A stretch of DNA of 12,016 nucleotides, taken from the NCBI GenBank assembly GCA_902796625.1, contig CADBPX010000042.1, forward strand, positions 1-12,016, given 5' to 3'. Source of the DNA: an uncultured Pseudomonadota bacterium (GTDB lineage Bacteria > Pseudomonadota > Alphaproteobacteria > RF32 > CAG-239). The translations under genes were made by a program, and so were the position numbers. Below are positions 6,984 through 12,016 of the stretch, piece after piece (the stretch's first letter is position 1; each line of letters starts with the position of its first letter). Under the pieces are notes generated by a model that saw nothing but the letters and a program-made list of their open reading frames with translations, had not been told where the DNA came from and ran no database searches.

Positions 6984-7879
6984 GCAAGTTTTCTAAAATA
7001 GCTATTTTGCTCTTAGCAGGTACTTTTTTCGGATTTCAGGCGACAGCTGAAGAATATGTGTCGCAAAGTGTGGAAGCCAGTGCTTGTGATGATCGGCAGG
7101 CAAATGACGATAAGCAAACTGCCGAGAATCGAGCCATAGATAAGGCCTGTATGAGCGCGGTTAAGCTATCGGGAATTCTGCAGAGAAATTATCCGGATTT
7201 AAGTGAACATGCCGGCGATTTGATAACTTATCGTATTATTGATGAAAACTTGAAAGATATCAAACATCAGGTTACACTGGAAAATGAATCTCGGGTTTGC
7301 GTCAGAATTAAGGGAGTTGTACAGATAAGCGCCGATGAGTTGGCTCAATTGGTGGAAGAATATAAGCAAAGCGATGCTCCGCAGGATGCACAGATTATTG
7401 AAGCTGTCGAAGAAATTAAAGCTAAAATGGCTATAAAACCGCAAAATCCTGATGAACAGAAGCTTATTTATATCAGCGAGATGAATTTTTGGAATGGTAC
7501 CGAAACGTCGCATTATAGCGAATATCTTACCGGTTTGATGGCACAGAGCGATTACTTTTATGTAACCGATAAAATGGATTTGGCTGATTATATTTTATTG
7601 CCGCGCTTGATTCAGGCTGAAGTTGATGAAATAGACAGTCAGAATCATAAGATGAAAATGATTGTTGAGTTGGAAATTATTGCGCGCCGTGATGATAATT
7701 TTTTGCCTTTAAACGAGCGGCAGAACCACTTTATTTTGTTTGCGGCAAGTAAAAATGAACAGGAAGTTGCCGATACACTTATTCGCAAACTTCTTTCTCG
7801 CGCGGCTACGGCTTTAATGCAAAAAATGGATAAATATATAGAAAATTCAATAGAAAACAAGATACGTAACACAAAATAG
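6977..7879 (+). CDS. Secreted FlgT-N-like/CsgG-like periplasmic protein
   Basis: The 300-aa protein begins at GTG (6977), inside the end of the lipoprotein gene, with AAGGAG 10 nt upstream. No ATG gives a full signal peptide. The signal peptide runs to about A24 (QATA). Residues 30-118 carry an Ala-rich helix (AENRAIDKACMSAVKLSGIL) and a strand ending VCVRIKGVVQIS. This is the arrangement of the N-terminal domain of FlgT-like proteins. A predicted helix (119-150) is followed by a second alpha/beta part (161-295) with YFYVTDKMDLADYILLPRLI and a long final helix. This part parallels the partner lipoprotein's C-terminal half (strand, acidic turn, LADYILL against QADYVV). Cys37, C58 and C108 could form a disulfide. 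No flagellar genes are nearby, so a flagellar role is not implied. Function is unknown. Coupling to the lipoprotein suggests a two-component envelope complex. Confidence 0.83.
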   Translation: MVSKFSKIAILLLAGTFFGFQATAEEYVSQSVEASACDDRQANDDKQTAENRAIDKACMSAVKLSGILQRNYPDLSEHAGDLITYRIIDENLKDIKHQVTLENESRVCVRIKGVVQISADELAQLVEEYKQSDAPQDAQIIEAVEEIKAKMAIKPQNPDEQKLIYISEMNFWNGTETSHYSEYLTGLMAQSDYFYVTDKMDLADYILLPRLIQAEVDEIDSQNHKMKMIVELEIIARRDDNFLPLNERQNHFILFAASKNEQEVADTLIRKLLSRAATALMQKMDKYIENSIENKIRNTK

Positions 7880-7894
7880 AAAAATCTTGTTATA

Positions 7895-7912
7895 AATAAT
7901 AATTTTATTATT
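7895..7912. repeat. AT-only 8-bp inverted repeat overlapping a -35 box
   Basis: AATAATAA and TTATTATT are perfect complements separated by TT. The right arm overlaps the first two bases of the -35 box at 7911. It could be a binding site or a weak hairpin after the gene ending at 7879. Low complexity makes chance likely enough to keep confidence modest. Confidence 0.35.
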
Positions 7913-7939
7913 GACTCTGTTTTATATAAGAAATATATC
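7911..7939 (+). promoter_or_regulatory. sigma-70 promoter for 87-aa protein gene
   Basis: TTGACT (7911-7916) and TATATC (7934-7939) are 17 nt apart. The predicted start near 7946 is about 12 bases before the ATG, so the leader is extremely short. The same TTGACT -35 occurs at the tRNA-His promoter. Confidence 0.65.
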
Positions 7940-7958
7940 TTACACGGCAGGTGTAAGA
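7938..7958 (+). promoter_or_regulatory. 8-bp inverted repeat spanning transcription start and ribosome binding site
   Basis: TCTTACAC (7938-7945) and GTGTAAGA (7951-7958) are perfect complements around a 5-base spacer GGCAG. The left arm touches the -10 box. The spacer and right arm contain the likely ribosome binding site (AGGTG, 7949-7953), and the last base of the right arm is the A of the start codon. This is typical operator geometry, with a repressor blocking both polymerase and start. An RNA hairpin is possible only if transcription starts upstream of 7938. Confidence 0.55.
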
Positions 7959-8221
7959 TGACAAGTGATGAATTACAAAAAATTTCCTCTGATCTTTTTA
8001 ACAAGTTTGTGAATGAAAATTCTAATATCGATGGTATTTATTTTTCAGCACAAACCAATCAGATATTAGCTTTTGAAAGGTATATTGCGCAGTTAAGCAA
8101 TAATGAACTTTTCCGAATTTGTGATATCTCTGTTGCAGATGCTGTGCTGTTGCGAGAATTTATAACTCGCGGTATTGCAAAATATTTTTCCGATAATATC
8201 AAAACGTTAGCAATATTATAA
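7958..8221 (+). CDS. Orphan 87-aa small protein of unknown function
   Basis: I do not recognise this small soluble protein. It is acidic at the N terminus (MTSDELQKISSDLFNKF). Predicted helices lie around 3-20, 34-50 (TNQILAFERYIAQLSNN) and 58-80, with one Cys (C55). No signal peptide, membrane helix or clear helix-turn-helix is visible. Its reality is supported by a -10/-35 pair at 17-nt spacing, an AGGTG ribosome binding site 5 nt from ATG, and codon use like its neighbours. It sits alone between the 6285-7879 pair and lon, in the same direction. The inverted repeat at its start suggests that it or a nearby factor represses it. No terminator separates it from lon, so some read-through into lon is likely. 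Confidence 0.72.
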   Translation: MTSDELQKISSDLFNKFVNENSNIDGIYFSAQTNQILAFERYIAQLSNNELFRICDISVADAVLLREFITRGIAKYFSDNIKTLAIL

Positions 8222-8252
8222 AATAAAATTTGGGAAAAATATTGCCTGCCTA

Positions 8253-8281
8253 TTGTCGCGGACGCAAACCTAACCTATATA
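8253..8281 (+). promoter_or_regulatory. sigma-70-type promoter for lon
   Basis: TTGTCG (8253-8258) and TATATA (8276-8281) are 17 nt apart. The predicted start near 8288 leaves a leader of about 23 nt with GGAG before the ATG. I see no sigma-32 heat-shock elements (CTTGAA...CCCCAT-like) in 8222-8310. Confidence 0.5.
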
Positions 8282-8310
8282 TTATAAAGATGTTTTAACG
8301 GAGTGAAAAT

Positions 8311-10656
8311 ATGTCGGATAATATTGAGCCAAAAGAAAAGAAAAATAAAAAAATATTGTCTTTGCCGGTTTTGCCGCTGCGCGATGTAGTGGTTTATCCG
8401 CGCATGATTATGCCGATTTTTGTCGGTCGCGAAAAATCAATCGAAGCGGTGCAATATGCGAATGATAAGGGTTTGCAGATTGCCTTGATTATGCAAAAAG
8501 ATCCGGAAATTGAGAATCCGACAGTAAAGGATATGTATAAAGTCGGGACATTGGGTAATATTTTGCAAATGCTGCGTTTGCCTGATGGTACTGTTAAAAT
8601 ATTAGTGGAAGGAATCGAGCGTATAAAAGTTAAAAATATTACCGATAAAAAGACTTTCTTCTTGGCCGAAATCGAAAATTATCCGCAGAAAAAAGGCAAA
8701 GAAACCGATATGGAAAGCTGGGCTCGCGCCGTTATCAGTCAATTTGAGGAATATATTAAACTTAATAAAAAGTTTTCACCAGATGTTTTGCATTCGGTTA
8801 AGCAAATCAGCGAATATGATAAATTGGCCGATACCATCGCATCGCATCTGAACCTTAAAACTAAAGACCGGCAGGTTCTGTTGGAAGCGAATAATCTGCA
8901 AGATCGCCTTAATAAGCTGTTGCAGATGATAGATACGGAAATTATTGTTCTGGAAGCCGGAGATCGTATTAAAGATCGCGTTAAAAAACAAATGGAAAAA
9001 AGCCAGAAAGAGTACTATTTGAATGAGCAAATGAAGGCTATTCAAAAGGAATTGAATCAAGGCGACGGCGAAGATGAATATTCTTCTTATCTGAAAAGAA
9101 TTAATGCAACCAGATTTTCCAAAGAGGCACGTGAGAAGGCATTGGCCGAGCTGAAAAAATTGCGTAATATGGGCAACAGTACTCCGGAAAGTTCAATTAT
9201 TCGCAACTATCTGGATTGGTTATTAGATTTGCCGTGGGATAAAAAAACAAAATTAAATAAGGACTTGGCTAAGGCTATTGCTATTTTGGACGAAGATCAC
9301 TACGGATTGGAAAAAGTAAAAGAGCGTATTGTGGAGTATTTGGCTGTACAATCGCGTTCAAAACGTTTAAAGGCTCCTATTTTATGTTTAGTCGGCCCTC
9401 CGGGAGTGGGAAAAACATCGTTGGGGCGTTCAATCGCACGGGCAACGAATCGTACTTTTGTGCGTGCTTCGCTGGGCGGTATGCGTGATGAGGCGGAAAT
9501 CCGCGGGCATCGGCGTACTTATATCGGCGCGATGCCGGGAAAAATTCTGCAATCTATGAAAAAAGCCGGAACATCAAATCCGCTGTTTTTACTCGATGAA
9601 ATCGATAAATTGGGGAACGATTGGCGCGGCGATCCGAGCTCGGCCTTGCTTGAGGTTTTGGATCCGGAGCAAAATAATACTTTTGATGATCATTATCTGG
9701 AAGTTGATTATGACCTTTCCGATGTTATGTTTGTGACAACGGCAAATTCATATAATATGCCGCGTCCGTTATTGGATCGTATGGAAATTATCAGCTTGTC
9801 CGGATATACCGAAGATGAGAAAGTAGAAATAGCCAAACGACATTTATTGCAAAAAGTTTTTGATGAAAATGCCGTGCAATGTTCGGAGTTAATTGTTACC
9901 GATGATGCAATTCGGGATATTATTCGTTACTATACCCGTGAGGCAGGAGTGCGTAATTTGGAACGTGAATTGGCAACAATTGCTCGGAAAGCTACCAAAG
10001 AAATTCTTTTGGATAAAGATAAATGTGTTACGATTGAAGTTACACCGAAAAATTTGGAAAAATATCTCGGAGTTAAACGTTTCAGCTATGGCGAGGCGGA
10101 AAAACAAGATCATATTGGGGTAACAACAGGCTTAGCGTGGACAGAAGTCGGCGGTGACATATTGTTTATTGAGGCCGTTGATATGCCGGGTAAAGGAAAA
10201 GTTACACAGACCGGTAAGCTGGGTGAAGTGATGAAAGAATCTATTGAAACTGCTTATTCCGTTGTTCGAGCCCATTCAAAAGATTTGGGAATTGAGCCAG
10301 AGGTTTTTGATAAAACAGATATCCACGTACATGTTCCGGAAGGGGCAACACCGAAAGATGGTCCTTCTGCGGGAATAGCAATGTATACAACATTAGTATC
10401 CGTGTTTACCAAAACGCCGGTGCGTAATGATGTAGCTATGACCGGAGAGATCACTTTACAGGGACGGGTTTTACCGATAGGAGGTCTTAAGGAAAAATTG
10501 CTAGCGGCTTTGCGCGGCGGTATCAAAACGGTGATTATTCCGCAAGAAAACGTTAAAGATTTAACAGAAATTCCAGATAATGTGAAAAATGGTATGAAAA
10601 TTATTCCGGTATCTGCGGCTTCCGAAGTTTTAGATATAGCTTTGCGTCGGGAATGA
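8311..10656 (+). CDS. lon: ATP-dependent protease Lon
   Basis: Lon is a cytosolic AAA+ serine protease, active as a hexamer, that degrades misfolded and selected regulatory proteins. The 781-aa protein is full length and has every domain. The N-terminal substrate-binding domain starts at LPVLPLRDVVVYPRM (18-32), and a coiled-coil linker spans about 190-300. The AAA+ module has Walker A GPPGVGKTS (362-370) and Walker B LFLLDEID (425-432). The C-terminal protease domain has catalytic Ser686 in PKDGPSAG and Lys729 in GGLKEK, 43 residues apart as in E. coli. The start has GGAG 10 nt upstream and matches the family start closely. Codon use (TTG leucine, CCG proline, AAT asparagine) gives the local baseline against which the two odd genes stand out. 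No clpX lies upstream and no hupB downstream, the common neighbours. Confidence 0.99.
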   Translation: MSDNIEPKEKKNKKILSLPVLPLRDVVVYPRMIMPIFVGREKSIEAVQYANDKGLQIALIMQKDPEIENPTVKDMYKVGTLGNILQMLRLPDGTVKILVEGIERIKVKNITDKKTFFLAEIENYPQKKGKETDMESWARAVISQFEEYIKLNKKFSPDVLHSVKQISEYDKLADTIASHLNLKTKDRQVLLEANNLQDRLNKLLQMIDTEIIVLEAGDRIKDRVKKQMEKSQKEYYLNEQMKAIQKELNQGDGEDEYSSYLKRINATRFSKEAREKALAELKKLRNMGNSTPESSIIRNYLDWLLDLPWDKKTKLNKDLAKAIAILDEDHYGLEKVKERIVEYLAVQSRSKRLKAPILCLVGPPGVGKTSLGRSIARATNRTFVRASLGGMRDEAEIRGHRRTYIGAMPGKILQSMKKAGTSNPLFLLDEIDKLGNDWRGDPSSALLEVLDPEQNNTFDDHYLEVDYDLSDVMFVTTANSYNMPRPLLDRMEIISLSGYTEDEKVEIAKRHLLQKVFDENAVQCSELIVTDDAIRDIIRYYTREAGVRNLERELATIARKATKEILLDKDKCVTIEVTPKNLEKYLGVKRFSYGEAEKQDHIGVTTGLAWTEVGGDILFIEAVDMPGKGKVTQTGKLGEVMKESIETAYSVVRAHSKDLGIEPEVFDKTDIHVHVPEGATPKDGPSAGIAMYTTLVSVFTKTPVRNDVAMTGEITLQGRVLPIGGLKEKLLAALRGGIKTVIIPQENVKDLTEIPDNVKNGMKIIPVSAASEVLDIALRRE

Positions 10657-10675
10657 TTATTCAAAGTAGTAGAAC

Positions 10676-10708
10676 AAAAAAATCCTCACAGATTGTGAGG
10701 ATTTTTTT
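10676..10708. terminator. Bidirectional terminator between lon and convergent gene
   Basis: A 14-bp perfect stem, AAAAAAATCCTCAC (10676-10689) against GTGAGGATTTTTTT (10695-10708), surrounds a 5-nt loop, with T-runs on both strands. It lies 20 bases after lon and 3 bases after the stop of the minus-strand gene, so it serves both. Confidence 0.93.
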
Positions 10709-10711
10709 GCG

Positions 10712-11830
10712 TTAAAAAGAGTAACAGAACGTTATGCCAAACTGCCAACTTTCTCCGGACCAGACATCATCAATGCCATATTTTTCTAATTCATTTATGT
10801 TATTGGGGTTTACCGAATAAACATATCTGGCAAATAATCTGATGTCAGTGTTGCTCAAACTGGTACGTAGCAAGTTACTGCGCACCCAGAGTTGGGCTCC
10901 ATATTTGAAACACCAAGCGGTATATGGTTCGGCCCAATCTTCATAGACACTTTCGTCTGCCGGTTCATTGTTGCCGCTGCTATCATCTAATCCGGAATAA
11001 TACAAGTTTCCGCAGGATTTTCCGGTTCCGACTAAAGCATCGATTCCAATTCCCATCTGATGTCCATTGCCGGTTTCAACACCAAGTTTCAACAGAAAGT
11101 CGCAGGTAACGCCATAATAGTCCTGTTTGTCAAACGATGCTACCAATCCGGCGCTGTAGCCGAAGCCAAACTTGTTCAGACGAAGTTGATCGCCCTCAAT
11201 ATGGCCGGGTACAAAAACCAAACTATAACCAATGTTCAAACCAAAGTTGGTTTTGTTTTCGTACTTTGATAAGTTGTCAACTCCGTCACTGTTGTCTTGA
11301 AAATCAGATGATGCATCTTCTTCGATATTTTCGTTCTTATCTTTTCCGACAATCATTGATATTTCCAAGCGTTGCGTTACGTGATGCTTTTGCATAAACT
11401 TGCTTTTTCCTTCAACCGGAAAAAGTATGTTTTTATAATCATCGGTAGAACTCGCTTGGTTAGCCAATGCTAAAGAGTTAAAATGCCCCACCATGCCGGC
11501 AACATCTTCATAGTTGTCACTTTTGAAGGCAGGAACATCATTCTTTCTGTACATTCCATGCTTTGGGGCAGGTCGAGGAGAAGCAATAGCTTTCGCATTG
11601 CCATCGGCAAGCTCAGACACATCTTCGTTATCATCACCACAAGGGTTAGACATCTCTTCGTTATCATCACTGCGAGGAGTAGGCAGCACTTGGTTAACAC
11701 AGTTACAAGGGGGCGGTACCTCTCTGTTGATGACGTTTGCAACAGTGTCTGTTTCAACGTTGTTTTGTGCATGCACATGACATACACAAAAAGCTACGGC
11801 AAGCATAGCGAAAAAAATTACCTTTTTCAT
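10712..11830 (-). CDS. Secreted, probable outer-membrane beta-barrel protein with acidic repeats
   Basis: The 372-aa protein has a signal peptide cleaved after VHA (A21). A disordered, acidic N-terminal stretch (22-115) carries Cys42, Cys44 and Cys64 and three similar motifs: SDDNEEM (54-60), GDDNEDV (65-71) and SDNYEDV (104-110). The rest (about 145-372) alternates short strands rich in aromatic and Gly residues (NFGLNIGYSLVFVPG, KFGFGYSAGLVASFD, AWCFKYGAQLWVRSN, DIRLFARYVYSV) and ends GITFCYSF. The terminal Phe fits a barrel of eight to ten strands. I cannot name the family. Unlike most neighbours, there is no Shine-Dalgarno box. The 40-base leader is nearly all A/T. Pro is mostly CCT and Asn mostly AAC in the N-terminal third, whereas lon prefers CCG and AAT. 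This suggests acquisition, perhaps from Bacteroidota, but it is inference. Confidence 0.82.
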   Translation of the reverse strand: MKKVIFFAMLAVAFCVCHVHAQNNVETDTVANVINREVPPPCNCVNQVLPTPRSDDNEEMSNPCGDDNEDVSELADGNAKAIASPRPAPKHGMYRKNDVPAFKSDNYEDVAGMVGHFNSLALANQASSTDDYKNILFPVEGKSKFMQKHHVTQRLEISMIVGKDKNENIEEDASSDFQDNSDGVDNLSKYENKTNFGLNIGYSLVFVPGHIEGDQLRLNKFGFGYSAGLVASFDKQDYYGVTCDFLLKLGVETGNGHQMGIGIDALVGTGKSCGNLYYSGLDDSSGNNEPADESVYEDWAEPYTAWCFKYGAQLWVRSNLLRTSLSNTDIRLFARYVYSVNPNNINELEKYGIDDVWSGESWQFGITFCYSF

Positions 11831-11877
11831 AAAAATAAAATAAAAAAATTTAACATTAAATATTTTTGAATTACCTT

Positions 11878-11906
11878 ACTCTAATCAATTCAAATGTATT
11901 TGTCAA
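11878..11906 (-). promoter_or_regulatory. Strong sigma-70 promoter for secreted acidic-repeat protein
   Basis: On the minus strand a perfect TTGACA (11901-11906) and TAGAGT (11878-11883) are 17 nt apart. The predicted start near 11871 gives a 41-nt A/T-rich leader. A Bacteroidota-style TACATTTG also lies in the spacer, but it has no matching -33 element, so sigma-70 is the better reading. Confidence 0.75.
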
Positions 11907-12016
11907 TATTTTTGTATAAAATGTTTTTTGCAGAATGAATTATATGTTTTACTTCCAAGTAGAAAAAACAATTTTTGCATGCTTATGTTGGTGAGCTCGG
12001 TGGGATTATCCTCACT

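Noticed and set aside
10254..10664. Minus-strand 136-codon frame under the lon 3' end
   Set aside because: It lies antisense to the conserved Lon protease domain, including the catalytic Ser codon. It is a shadow of lon.
11483..11869. Plus-strand open frames of 128 and 88 codons
   Set aside because: They are antisense to the acidic-repeat coding region, whose repetitive codons leave other frames open; no ribosome binding site was seen.
11890..11906. Bacteroidota-type TAnnTTTG promoter for the acidic-repeat gene
   Set aside because: TACATTTG is present but has no -33 element at the right distance. The TTGACA-17-TAGAGT pair explains the region better.
11985..12016. tRNA- or tmRNA-like 3' end at the right edge (TTGGTGAGCTCGGTGGGATT)
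   Set aside because: It resembles the complement of a tRNA end but has no recognisable T loop or matching acceptor, and the window stops. The GTGAG/CTCAC pairing alone is not enough.
1..12016. AGTGAGG at base 2 and its complement CCTCACT at the right end, as terminal inverted repeats of an element
   Set aside because: Only 7 bp match, no transposase or mobility gene is present, and the window ends are probably arbitrary.

Overview
The window looks like chromosome from an AT-rich alphaproteobacterium-like Gram-negative bacterium, perhaps a host-associated uncultured lineage. This placement is inferred from gene content, the use of GGAG-type ribosome binding sites, and TTG (Leu), CCG (Pro) and AAT (Asn) codons in the core genes. 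There is no rRNA or other phylogenetic marker to fix it. I see no CRISPR array, transposase, integrase or phage gene.

Layout. Positions 63-213 hold a tRNA-His gene on the minus strand with its own promoter and a Rho-independent terminator. Positions 253-2756 hold two minus-strand genes, a DsbD-type transmembrane thiol-disulfide reductase and a family-5 (UDGb-like) uracil-DNA glycosylase with an iron-sulfur cluster. Positions 2800-3404 encode a small outer-membrane beta-barrel on the plus strand. It ends at a bidirectional terminator facing an unrecognised six-helix membrane protein (3470-4027, minus). Positions 4183-6205 carry a minus-strand operon of a DUF1294 membrane protein and a secreted DUF4139 protein. 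A divergent promoter region with a 15-bp palindrome (6215-6229) separates it from a plus-strand, translationally coupled pair. That pair is a cysteine-rich lipoprotein (6285-6983) and a secreted protein with a FlgT-N-like front half (6977-7879). An 87-aa orphan gene (7958-8221) sits behind a promoter framed by two inverted repeats, followed by the complete Lon protease gene (8311-10656). A bidirectional terminator separates lon from a convergent 372-aa secreted, probably barrel-type protein (10712-11830) with a strong sigma-70 promoter. The last 110 bases (11907-12016) hold nothing I can name.

How the parts relate. Most protein genes here act in the envelope: disulfide handling (DsbD), outer-membrane barrels, a lipoprotein and periplasmic partner, and membrane proteins of unknown role. 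UDG and Lon are cytosolic housekeeping genes. Two genes, 3470-4027 and 10712-11830, stand apart. They lack any Shine-Dalgarno sequence, have AT-only leaders, and prefer CTG/CTT Leu (the first) or CCT Pro and AAC Asn (the second), unlike their neighbours. I infer they may have been acquired, possibly from Bacteroidota. The best candidates for something undescribed are the 6285-7879 pair and the self-contained 7895-8221 unit.
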